From an uncultured Clostridium sp. (GTDB lineage Bacteria; Bacillota; Clostridia; TANB77; CAG-508), in assembly GCA_900556975.1 (NCBI GenBank), contig USQZ01000050.1:1-10798 (forward strand): a DNA stretch of 10,798 nt, given 5' to 3'. The position numbers were made by a program, and so were the translations under genes. This document shows positions 1-6,620 of the stretch, in pieces (position 1 is the first letter of the stretch; each line of letters opens with the position of its first letter). The notes under the pieces are model-generated. The model made no database searches and was not told the DNA's origin. It saw nothing but the letters and a program-made list of their open reading frames with translations.

Positions 1-52
1 AAAAGAAAAAGACTGTTAAACAAAATATTTTTAGATACTTTGTCAACAGTCT
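1..52 (-). terminator. Rho-independent terminator at the operon end
   Basis: On the minus strand the arm AGACTGTT (52-45) pairs with AACAGTCT (17-10). Inside it ACAAA can pair with TTTGT across a small bulge. The stem is followed by TTTTTCTTTT (10-1), a typical U-tract. It lies about 40 bases past the stop codon of the last gene, so it is the likely end of the long minus-strand transcript. The loop is rather long (about 14 bases after the inner pairing). Confidence 0.72.
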
Positions 53-88
53 GAAAAATACGAAATAATTAAATATTTCGTATTTTTC
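53..88 (-). terminator. Perfect 15-bp AT-rich stem-loop after the last gene
   Basis: Arms 53-67 and 74-88 are perfect 15-bp inverted repeats around a 6-base loop (68-73). On the minus strand the stem begins 5 bases after the stop codon at 93-95. The second arm ends in a run of five T then C, so the stem and U-tract partly coincide. With the stem-loop at 1-52 it forms a tandem terminator pair. It could instead act as a 3'-end stability hairpin, because its GC content is very low. Confidence 0.55.
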
Positions 89-92
89 TTAA

Positions 93-794
93 TTATTCGA
101 TTGGTGATCCACGTGTATATGGACTTCTGCTGTTTTCTAATCGTTTATCTAGCTTTTCTTGTTTTTGATTATCATTTTCTATTTTGCTATCATCAACATC
201 AAATGAATATGTTATTGATGTTTCTTTTGAATTAACTTGATTTTCTAATTTTGTATTTAGTATTATTTCTTCATTGTTTGAATATGTAATTCCTAAGTAT
301 GCTGATGTTTCATCATTTTCGTTTACAACTGTTGTTCTTAGAATTCTGTATTTTTCAAAATTTAGGCTATCACCTTGTAATTGTTGTATTACTTTAATAA
401 ACTTTTTGAATTCATCACCATTAGAAAATCCTAATTCAATTTTAATAATTTTTTTATTTCTATTAAAATATTTTTCTATGTCCTTTTCGGATAGATTCTT
501 GCATTTTTTATAATACTTTGGAATTAAATTTAATGCAAAATTATTATATGTTTTTGCTATTATTTGTGTAGTTAATTCCCCATTATATTTTCCAACAACT
601 TCATTCATATATGTTGGTAATTTCAATGTATCACTCATTTTATCAGGAATATTTATTTTCTTTATTGCTCTATATGCTCTTTGAGTTGGACTAATTATAT
701 ATAATGTAATAATAGCAATTATGAAGATTAGTATTATAAATATTTTCTTTTTTGAAAAATTAAATTTTCTTTTTTTACTTTTCTTCTTATCCAT
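93..794 (-). CDS. Single-pass membrane protein of unknown family, last gene of the T4SS operon
   Basis: The product is 233 residues with a very basic cytosolic N-terminus (residues 1-17, mostly Lys/Arg), one membrane helix at about 17-36, and an outer part of about 195 residues. The outer part looks like a mixed alpha/beta domain (about 62-202): a helix around LSEKDIEKYF, a helix around EEFKK-like residues 127-140, then strands around YRILRTTVV, SAYLGITYS and EEIILNTKL. The tail from 203 is polar and charged. I do not recognise the family. The N-in topology and size resemble VirB8-type T4SS assembly proteins, so a third NTF2-like subunit is possible but not shown. The ATG overlaps the stop of the large upstream gene by 8 bases and has AGGAGG five bases upstream, which suggests translational coupling and a stoichiometric partner of the lytic protein. 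Confidence 0.85.
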   Translation of the reverse strand: MDKKKSKKRKFNFSKKKIFIILIFIIAIITLYIISPTQRAYRAIKKINIPDKMSDTLKLPTYMNEVVGKYNGELTTQIIAKTYNNFALNLIPKYYKKCKNLSEKDIEKYFNRNKKIIKIELGFSNGDEFKKFIKVIQQLQGDSLNFEKYRILRTTVVNENDETSAYLGITYSNNEEIILNTKLENQVNSKETSITYSFDVDDSKIENDNQKQEKLDKRLENSRSPYTRGSPIE

Positions 795-3700
795 ATATTC
801 CTCCTAAAAATGTTCTTTTTATATCTGCTACATATATATTATCGTATACTCTAAAGTACATTTTTATTACTCCTAAAGCCCCTTGATTTTTTCCTTCTGC
901 ATATTTTTCAGGCTTTTTCGTACGTATCCATTCTTCAACTTCTGTGAAATCTCCATTTAATATATCTCTTGCTAATACATATTGTGAATTCCATCTCTTG
1001 TCTAGCTTTCCCATAGTTGATTCAATTGGAAGAGCTTTAGTTAATAGATTTTTAACAATTTGTAAATCTGACATTGATGAATCCATTACACTTTCCCAAC
1101 CTAAGTTTGGTCCCCAGTTTTTAAGTGATGCATATGTACCTTGTGTTACTAAGTCTTTATCTAATATCCAATCAACTCCAGCTTCTTTAACCCATCCAGT
1201 AAAATCTTCGTCATAGAAATACTGGAATTGTAATTGCAAGAATCTTTCTGTATTTTGTCTATTTACGCTTTGCCATGCTGCTTTCAAACTTCCGAAGTTC
1301 TCAACAAATTGTGATGATGAATAACTTGCAAATGCTTTTAAGCTTCCACATAGTGATGGATCTTCTTCAGCTAACCATTTACATAATGGTGCAATATTAT
1401 TTGTACTTCCATGTACAGTCCATTGAGCAATACCAACTGCAATTTCGTCTTTTCCTGAAATAGTATCACATGCTCCCGGTCCAGTATCAGCAGGAACACC
1501 TTCATCTCCTAGCGCTCCTGATTCATATGGTAGCCAATAATAGAAATCCCACTCTATCTGTTCTCTTTTTATTTTAGTTTTCTTAGGAATTTTCATATAA
1601 TCTTCAATATTTTCTATTACAGCTTTATCTCTATCTATTAAAATTAAGCAGATATCTGAATTTAATGTTTTTCCAATTACATCTCCAGTATGTATTTGTG
1701 TTCCTACTGAAAGATTTCCACCTAATTCAAAACCATACATAACTAATACGTAACCTTTTAAGGCTGTATCTGTTAATTTTATTCTAAGTCCTTGTAATGT
1801 CTGCTCTCTTCCTGGTACAGGATCTTCTGTGTTTTGAACATTTGCACTATCACCATAAATTCTTTTTGCTAATGTTTCATCCGAGAATATATTATTATTA
1901 TCATCAAATATTTCTGTTATTTTTCCATTTCCCATTGCTGTAACATCTATACCTTCTTTAAATCCTGTATTAATAACTCCATCACCTGTTACTCTATATG
2001 CGCATACAAAATCTGAGCCAATATCTTTTTTTACAGGTTGTTGATCACCATTTTTTATTTGGTCTTGTGAAGTGCATTCATATCTTTGACCGTCACCGGC
2101 ACATATAAATACATTTTGTGCCGCCTTTGGAGCTCCGTCTATTTTTCCTGTAAATACGATATCACCAGCTTGTACCAAGTCTACTGATTTTACTTCTGTC
2201 CATTCTTTTCCTTCACAATATCCAATAAATGATCCATCTTTTCCTGTAGTTAGTCCTTCTTCTGGTTGATCTGTACAACCAGCTTTATATAAAACCCATG
2301 AAACATATCTGTCTGCTGATATCTTTTTCTTTCCATCTTCTGTTGTTGTTCCATCACTTTTTGCAGGTATGTAATCTGGTGTTCCATATTCAAAATTATT
2401 GTCTTTTAAATATTTTGACAAATCTTTTGCTTCACTTAGGACTTTAGAAACGAATTCTTCGTCTGTTGGGTTTGAAGAAAGATCTCTTTTATCTCTTATT
2501 CCAAAGTAAATATTCTCTGCAAATTTATCATATTCACTATCTGCAAGTATTGTACCTGATCCGTCAGAGTTAATCATATATCCAGCTGATACTAATCCAG
2601 TTGAAACACTTATGAATTTCGTTCTTTTTGTTACTTTACATTTTTCTCTTAAGTGTGAATTATATGTATCTATCCTTTTGTTTGCAGCATCTGCATTTGC
2701 AAAACCCTTGTCAAGATGTAATAATTCTAACGTATATATACGTGCATCTGGATACTTTTCAAGTAGTGCATCTATAAGGTTTTCTCCTGCTTTATAATCA
2801 TCTAAATCATTTAATCCTAGATATATAATTATTGTTTTAGGTTCTTCTGGTAATGAAGCTATATTATTTATCCAATACTGTGGTGTTGCTCCTTCTACTG
2901 CATAAAAAGCGCTTGATGCCAAATCTGTATTCTCTCTTAAGCCCACCATATATTCATCACCAATAAATGTACATTTATTTAATGTTTTCACATATTCGTT
3001 ATCGTCATTATTATTGTCATTATCATCATCGTCATCACCCGTTTGCGTCATTTTTCTTAAATCCTCAAGTGATATTCCAAGTGAATTTGCCATTGTTTCA
3101 TCACAAGCTATTAATGTTCCATATTCTAATACATTTTTTTCAACTTTTTTGTTTGGCCATTCTGCTGGAACATAATCTGGTATAGGCCATTCTAGTACTC
3201 TTTTTTCAATTTCATAGAAATCTTCTTTTTCGAAGTATCCTAATTCTATTACTAGCTCTTTTAAATCTCTATAAATATATTGTGCATCTAATGTTTCAGT
3301 TTCTTCTAATATTGTAAATGCTTGTAGTGAGTTTTTAGTAAAATCTACTTTCTCTTTTATACTTTCGTCTCCTGTTTTTCTTGCTCTTTGAATTTCTTTA
3401 GCTTTTGAAACTGTTCCATCATATATATAATACTTTTTACTAAATAAATCTTTTGTTGTTTGATTTGTTAGTCCTCTTACTGCATCTTTGGTCTGTACAA
3501 CTCCATTTTCCATACTTCCAACTAATGTTACTTTATCATCAGGATCTAAACCATCAATTTTACTTTCTTCATCATCTGCTATATAATCAAGTGTTGCTTG
3601 TATCTCATCTCCAAATTTATATGTATCATAATCTCCTGATGAAAGTGTTTTATATAGTTGTGTTTTTACACCAGTTTCTTGCTCATAGTTTTCAAGTCCA

Positions 3701-4809
3701 TCATCGTCTGTATCTATACCTATTTTTGTGTCTCCATTTGCTCCTGTTGAATCTTCTCCTTCAAAATATACATTTCTAAACCAGTGGTTAGTTACACTAG
3801 AAATATATGGAATTGATGTTTTTACTTCTTCTGCCCTATCATCTTGTAATTTCATTAATGAGTCATATGTCTCTTGACTATATGTTTTCTTCCCATCAGT
3901 ATACTCAACACTGTCCACTACTTCATTTCCATTTTCATCTGTATGTGTATGTTCTACTCTTCGTAAATCATAAACTGACGTTCCATTTATATGTACAGTA
4001 CCTCCAAATGTTGTATCTTTCAATTTAACATGAACTTTAGCATCTAAATCTTTGTTTAATGCAAATTCTTTTACTAAATCAGGTGCCATTGTTGCAACAT
4101 GTAATGTTAATAGTAATTCAAATGGTTTTCCATACCTTCCTGTCCATCCTTCTAGGCTAAAATATGTATAATCATTATGTGCTTTGAACCACCCTACGTT
4201 AAGTCTTTTTATTTCCATTGTGTTAGTACTTCTATCGATTCTAACTTTTTGTACAAGCTCCCCTACTACCGGTGTTGATTCAAAAACCATTTTAAATGCC
4301 TCTAAAAAACCTTGGTCTAAATCTATTAGCCCAGTTCCCCATGCATCTGATCCACTATCAAAAAAAGTTCCATCAAAAAAGCTTCCTAAAAAGTCTCTCC
4401 AGTTAAATGTATAATTATTTATTAAATACGTTCTGTTTTCTGCAATTAAATATGCTCTTAAATATGGTGCATCTACTGTTTTTATTTCATTTTTAGTATG
4501 TCCTTCTGTTACTGGAATTATTTCGCCATCTTCATTTGGTTGTCCATATATTTCCACACTTTCAGCAAATCCCATACCTACTAAATCATATCCCATATCG
4601 TATAGGTATTGTGCTGTGTTGATTATATCAATTTCATGAACCATTGCCTCGTCCATACCTATTAAGTACCCTTGTAGTCCGTCCCATAAATTTGTTGCAA
4701 TTTCTTTTAGTCTATTGTACAAAAACTGTGGCATTGTTACAAAAAATCCAAGAATTCCTATAAGAATTATTGCTATTATTACTATAGCTATAACTATTCC
4801 GGCATGCAA
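787..4809 (-). CDS. Wall-hydrolase-like T4SS protein, membrane and extracellular part (3' part of a split gene)
   Basis: This frame encodes one membrane helix (starting HAGIVIAIV, about 4806-4735) and roughly 1,300 extracellular residues. In order these are a membrane-proximal region with a GWTGRYGKP...ATMAPDL motif (about 4160-4085); a TSP3-like calcium motif (3694-3720); an Asp/Asn run (about 2998-3042); an SGNH-like module; an NlpC/P60-like module; an M23-like module; and a C-terminal lysozyme-like module with GIAQWT. The likely role is wall opening or wall binding for the T4SS channel, comparable to PrgK of pCF10, which also combines several lytic domains. The frame is open back to 4989 and has an ATG at 4974, but translation there is an Ala/Gly tract read in a Gln-rich frame, with no ribosome site. 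I give the TTG at 4809, which lies 9 bases after AGGAG; joining to the upstream frame by a frameshift is equally possible. Confidence 0.8.
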   Translation of the reverse strand: MHAGIVIAIVIIAIILIGILGFFVTMPQFLYNRLKEIATNLWDGLQGYLIGMDEAMVHEIDIINTAQYLYDMGYDLVGMGFAESVEIYGQPNEDGEIIPVTEGHTKNEIKTVDAPYLRAYLIAENRTYLINNYTFNWRDFLGSFFDGTFFDSGSDAWGTGLIDLDQGFLEAFKMVFESTPVVGELVQKVRIDRSTNTMEIKRLNVGWFKAHNDYTYFSLEGWTGRYGKPFELLLTLHVATMAPDLVKEFALNKDLDAKVHVKLKDTTFGGTVHINGTSVYDLRRVEHTHTDENGNEVVDSVEYTDGKKTYSQETYDSLMKLQDDRAEEVKTSIPYISSVTNHWFRNVYFEGEDSTGANGDTKIGIDTDDDGLENYEQETGVKTQLYKTLSSGDYDTYKFGDEIQATLDYIADDEESKIDGLDPDDKVTLVGSMENGVVQTKDAVRGLTNQTTKDLFSKKYYIYDGTVSKAKEIQRARKTGDESIKEKVDFTKNSLQAFTILEETETLDAQYIYRDLKELVIELGYFEKEDFYEIEKRVLEWPIPDYVPAEWPNKKVEKNVLEYGTLIACDETMANSLGISLEDLRKMTQTGDDDDDNDNNNDDNEYVKTLNKCTFIGDEYMVGLRENTDLASSAFYAVEGATPQYWINNIASLPEEPKTIIIYLGLNDLDDYKAGENLIDALLEKYPDARIYTLELLHLDKGFANADAANKRIDTYNSHLREKCKVTKRTKFISVSTGLVSAGYMINSDGSGTILADSEYDKFAENIYFGIRDKRDLSSNPTDEEFVSKVLSEAKDLSKYLKDNNFEYGTPDYIPAKSDGTTTEDGKKKISADRYVSWVLYKAGCTDQPEEGLTTGKDGSFIGYCEGKEWTEVKSVDLVQAGDIVFTGKIDGAPKAAQNVFICAGDGQRYECTSQDQIKNGDQQPVKKDIGSDFVCAYRVTGDGVINTGFKEGIDVTAMGNGKITEIFDDNNNIFSDETLAKRIYGDSANVQNTEDPVPGREQTLQGLRIKLTDTALKGYVLVMYGFELGGNLSVGTQIHTGDVIGKTLNSDICLILIDRDKAVIENIEDYMKIPKKTKIKREQIEWDFYYWLPYESGALGDEGVPADTGPGACDTISGKDEIAVGIAQWTVHGSTNNIAPLCKWLAEEDPSLCGSLKAFASYSSSQFVENFGSLKAAWQSVNRQNTERFLQLQFQYFYDEDFTGWVKEAGVDWILDKDLVTQGTYASLKNWGPNLGWESVMDSSMSDLQIVKNLLTKALPIESTMGKLDKRWNSQYVLARDILNGDFTEVEEWIRTKKPEKYAEGKNQGALGVIKMYFRVYDNIYVADIKRTFLGGIYG
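830..1560 (-). other. C-terminal lysozyme/lytic-transglycosylase-like module
   Basis: The motif VGIAQWT (about 1417-1437) is typical of phage-tail-type and VgrG-type lysozyme folds, and is followed by a helical segment with KWLAEEDPSLCG, LKAAW and RFLQLQFQYFYDE. A Glu in YESG (1522-1524) upstream is a candidate catalytic acid, though spacing to GIAQWT is long. Three Cys flank the region. The last 80 residues (from about 1070) are an unassigned helical tail. Of the four modules this is the only one where I see no clear loss of an active site, but I cannot prove activity. Confidence 0.45.
1590..1980 (-). other. M23/LytM-like module with missing zinc ligands
   Basis: FKEGIDVTAMGNGKITEI resembles the HxGIDxxAPxGxxVxA start of LytM domains, with Lys (1957-1959) at the first His position while the Asp is kept. 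LGGNLSVGTQIHTGDVIGKT matches the usual VxxGxxVxxGQxIGxxG segment. The final HLHFE motif is replaced by DICLILIDRD. Two or more zinc ligands are therefore absent. EnvC, NlpD and the LytM domain of PrgK are known precedents for degenerate LytM domains. Confidence 0.65.
1985..2465 (-). other. NlpC/P60-like module with missing catalytic Cys and His
   Basis: The segment SADRYVSWVLYKAG aligns with the usual (D)CSxFVSWVLYxAG, with Ala (2314-2316) at the Cys position. The segment QNVFICAGDGQRYEC aligns with the usual GHVxIYAGDGxxY, with Asn (2113-2115) at the His position. Supporting landmarks are VQAGDIVFT between them and FVCAYRV at the end. The alignment is by eye, but the landmarks are distinctive. 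Loss of both residues predicts no peptidase activity. Confidence 0.7.
2490..2985 (-). other. SGNH/GDSL hydrolase-like module with missing catalytic residues
   Basis: Block I reads FIGDEYMVGL, where active members have GDS: Glu (2953-2955) stands in place of the nucleophile Ser. Block III is kept as YLGLND (Asn at 2809-2811). Block V, normally DxxH, reads ADSEYDKFA, with Tyr (2530-2532) at the His position. Fold assignment rests on block order, spacing and the alternating strand/helix pattern (KTIIIYLGLND, ARIYTLELL, TKFISVS). The module is probably an inactive binding domain. Confidence 0.65.
2998..3042 (-). repeat. Asp/Asn low-complexity run
   Basis: A run of GAY and AAY codons encodes about 14 consecutive Asp or Asn residues following Thr-Gly. 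It sits directly before the SGNH-like module and after the uncharacterised membrane-proximal region, so it is probably an acidic interdomain linker. It may bind divalent cations weakly. Confidence 0.65.
3694..3720 (-). other. TSP3/EF-loop-like calcium-binding motif in the ectodomain
   Basis: The residues GIDTDDDGLENYEQ match the DxDxDGxxDxxE pattern of thrombospondin type 3 and dockerin-like calcium loops (Asp at 3712-3714, 3706-3708 and 3700-3702, Gly at 3697-3699, downstream Glu). A second acidic stretch, GLDPDD, follows about 50 residues later. Calcium binding is inferred from the pattern only. Confidence 0.5.
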
Positions 4810-5632
4810 ATGCAGCGGCTCCTCCTCCAGCTGCCGCTGCTGCAGTTCCTGCTGTCTCTGCTGCACCTGCTGCCGCTCCTGCGGTTCCTGCTGCTTCTGC
4901 TGCGCCTGCCGCTGCTCCTGCGCCTTCAGCTGCTGTTGCACCTGCAGCTCCTGCTTCTGCTGCTGCCGCTCCACTTCCAGCTTCTGCAGCTACTGTACTT
5001 GCTCCTGCTGTTCCAGCTTCCGCCCCTGTAGCTCCGGCTTCTGCTGCTGTACCAGCTGTTCCTGCTTCTGCACCTGCTGCGCCTGCTTCTGGTCCAACAG
5101 TACTAGCTCCCGCTGTACCTGCTTCTGGCACTCCTGTTTCTGCAGCTGAAGGTGGAGTATATACATCTCCTGATCCTCCTGGTTTATTTGGTATATCGTT
5201 TGTATCTGGTGCGTTTTCCTTGCCATTGGCTGCCGAATTTATATCTCTTGTGTTGCTTCCACTACCTTCATCTGCTTTTTTAGCGCTTTCGTCACTTTTG
5301 GCTTTATCATCTAATTTTTGACTTGCATCTTCCTCTGCATTTTTAGATGTATCTTTATCTAAATCTTTTTGATCTTCTTTATCATTTTCTTTATTGCTAT
5401 CTTTTTCAGAGTCTTCATCCTTTTCGTCTTCTTTATCTTCTTTCTTTCTTCGCGGGCGTTTCTTTTTATCGTCTTTTTCTTCTTCATCCTCTTGCTCATC
5501 ATTGCCAATATCCATAGAGTATTCATCCGGTCCTCCGCCTCCGCTACTTTGGTAACTTGCTTCTCTTTCAGCATCTTCCTCTTGCATTTGTTCTTCTCTT
5601 GCTCGTCTTTTTATTTCTTCATCATCTGCCAC
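4712..5632 (-). CDS. Disordered cytosolic N-terminal part of the wall-hydrolase-like protein (5' part of a split gene)
   Basis: From GTG at 5632 the product is an acidic and Lys-rich low-complexity tail (to about residue 130), followed by an Ala/Gly/Glu/Thr tract with imperfect repeats (about 5150-4810). It then changes frame: after GGGAAAFAC the translation becomes a meaningless Ser/Asn stretch ending at 4712. The other frame continues at the same point with the membrane helix and outer domains. I infer one gene of about 1,610 codons. The start at 5632 is preferred over the GTG at 5641, because AGAAGG lies 8 bases before the former and abuts the latter. The predicted product is intrinsically disordered, with no known domain. 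If translated alone, its last ~30 residues would be out-of-frame sequence. Confidence 0.7.
   Translation of the reverse strand: MADDEEIKRRAREEQMQEEDAEREASYQSSGGGGPDEYSMDIGNDEQEDEEEKDDKKKRPRRKKEDKEDEKDEDSEKDSNKENDKEDQKDLDKDTSKNAEEDASQKLDDKAKSDESAKKADEGSGSNTRDINSAANGKENAPDTNDIPNKPGGSGDVYTPPSAAETGVPEAGTAGASTVGPEAGAAGAEAGTAGTAAEAGATGAEAGTAGASTVAAEAGSGAAAAEAGAAGATAAEGAGAAAGAAEAAGTAGAAAGAAETAGTAAAAAGGGAAAFACRNSYSYSNNSNNSYRNSWIFCNNATVFVQ
4810..5150 (-). repeat. GC-rich Ala/Gly/Glu/Thr-coding repetitive island
   Basis: GCN, GGN and GAA codons dominate, giving a base composition clearly richer in GC than the AT-rich surroundings. The peptide EAGTAGASTV occurs twice, 35 residues (105 bases) apart, near 5127 and 5021, with shorter EAG(T/A)AG units between. 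Unit choice varies at the third codon position, so this is a degenerate minisatellite rather than a clean tandem repeat. It probably forms a flexible spacer before the membrane helix. Such tracts change length easily, which matters for the frame break at its end. Confidence 0.75.
4819..4828 (-). promoter_or_regulatory. Internal Shine-Dalgarno-like sequence GGAGGAGGAG at the frame junction
   Basis: This purine block encodes Gly-Gly-Gly in the upstream frame but also matches the anti-Shine-Dalgarno sequence. The in-frame TTG of the downstream part lies at 4809-4807, 9 bases after the last AGGAG. It could drive internal initiation of the membrane/extracellular part, or stimulate ribosomal frameshifting as Shine-Dalgarno-like blocks do in prfB and dnaX. 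It may also be coincidental, as Gly codons GGA are expected in this tract. Confidence 0.4.
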
Positions 5633-5660
5633 AATTTTCACCTTCTTTCCGCTATTTATT

Positions 5661-6605
5661 CTAATTGATTGGTATACTTATACTATATGTTTTTTCTGCT
5701 TTACTTAGTTCTTCTTCTTCTGTTTGTTCATTGCCATTATAATCATTCATAATTCTTACCTTATTAAAGGATATCGTATCTGCTTTATTTTTTTCATCAT
5801 AATATTTTGCAAATCTAACTTTAAATGTTCTTGTTTCTCCTGGTTCTAATGCAATTGTAGCACTTACAGTTGAGGCATTTCTTGAGTCATCTTCTGATTG
5901 TATTGTTAGTTCATTATCTGCAATTCCATCATACAATACTAATTCTTTTTCCGTTTTATTTGTAATTCTAATTGTATATAATTGACTACTATAATAATTT
6001 TCTCTGCTTTCAATTCTTATTTTCATGTAATCATCTTCTGCAAGATTTTTTAAATCATCATGTCCAATGTAGTCATTAATACTCATCTTTAAATTCTTTC
6101 CATCTTGTTTTATTGCTATTTTTTCCTCATAAAATGCATATGTTTGATTTGTTAGCCCTGTTTTTATAATATTATCTATGATTTTAATATTGTAAATGTA
6201 GTTCCCGTTATAGTTTATATAATTTTGTATTGAATATCTTTTCTCTTTATTAAAAACTGCATCAACATACTCTTTGAATTTATCTTCAGAATCATTAAAT
6301 ACATATGTTTTACATTCGTCCGTTAGCAAATTGAATGCTCCTGAATAATCTTTACTATTACATTTATTTACATAGTCGTCTATAAAGTCTTCTATCGCTG
6401 TGGCTGTTTTCTCTGATGGATTTCCATCACCATTTAATAGCTCTTCATGTGGAGCATAGGTTGTATTTAAAGTTTCTGGTTCTTGGTGATGTTTTAAATA
6501 ATAATTTATTGCTATTACTACTGCAAAAACTAATATAACTACTAATATGATTTTTTTATATTTTTTGAAGAAATTTCTTATTTTAAGTCTCCACTTTAAA
6601 AACAT
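5661..6605 (-). CDS. VirB8-like membrane protein with NTF2-like domain and C-terminal beta domain
   Basis: The product has 314 residues: a basic cytosolic N-terminus, one membrane helix (about 18-36), a short linker, an NTF2-like region (about 66-185) and a second beta-rich domain (about 193-313). The NTF2-like call rests on the pattern AIEDFIDDYVNKCNSKDYSGAFNLLTDECK (helix, 'D-Y-x-x-A' turn, helix) followed by strands. The second domain has RITNKTEKELVLYD and IALEPGETRTFKVRF, an immunoglobulin-like 'LxPGET' pattern. In Gram-positive T4SSs such as TcpC of pCW3 the VirB8-like protein also sits in the membrane with NTF2 folds outside, and links channel parts. ATG 6605 has AGGAGG five bases upstream. 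It lies 15 bases after the preceding gene, whose product is a second, smaller NTF2-like protein. Confidence 0.8.
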   Translation of the reverse strand: MFLKWRLKIRNFFKKYKKIILVVILVFAVVIAINYYLKHHQEPETLNTTYAPHEELLNGDGNPSEKTATAIEDFIDDYVNKCNSKDYSGAFNLLTDECKTYVFNDSEDKFKEYVDAVFNKEKRYSIQNYINYNGNYIYNIKIIDNIIKTGLTNQTYAFYEEKIAIKQDGKNLKMSINDYIGHDDLKNLAEDDYMKIRIESRENYYSSQLYTIRITNKTEKELVLYDGIADNELTIQSEDDSRNASTVSATIALEPGETRTFKVRFAKYYDEKNKADTISFNKVRIMNDYNGNEQTEEEELSKAEKTYSISIPIN

Positions 6606-6620
6606 TTTTTCCTCCTATTC

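Noticed and set aside
2998..3042. Possible CRISPR-like or tandem DNA repeat
   Set aside because: The short GAT/AAT periodicity is explained by a coding Asp/Asn run. There are no spacers or longer units.
4810..4974. Gln-rich N-terminus starting at ATG 4974 for the large downstream frame
   Set aside because: No ribosome site precedes it, and the Gln run is the out-of-frame reading of the Ala codons (GCA read as CAG). The same DNA gives a coherent Ala/Gly tract in the upstream frame.
4715..5149. Plus-strand frame of 144 codons, very rich in Cys and Ser
   Set aside because: It is the antisense reading of the GC-rich Ala/Gly repeat tract (GCA gives TGC). It has no ribosome site and its composition follows from the repeat.
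4990..5226. Minus-strand Gln-rich frame of 78 codons
   Set aside because: It is a shadow of the same repeat in another frame of a real gene, with a stop at 4990 and no initiation signal.
5632..5641. GTG at 5641 as start of the disordered N-terminal part
   Set aside because: AAGG overlaps this codon, whereas GTG 5632 has AGAAGG at an 8-base distance.
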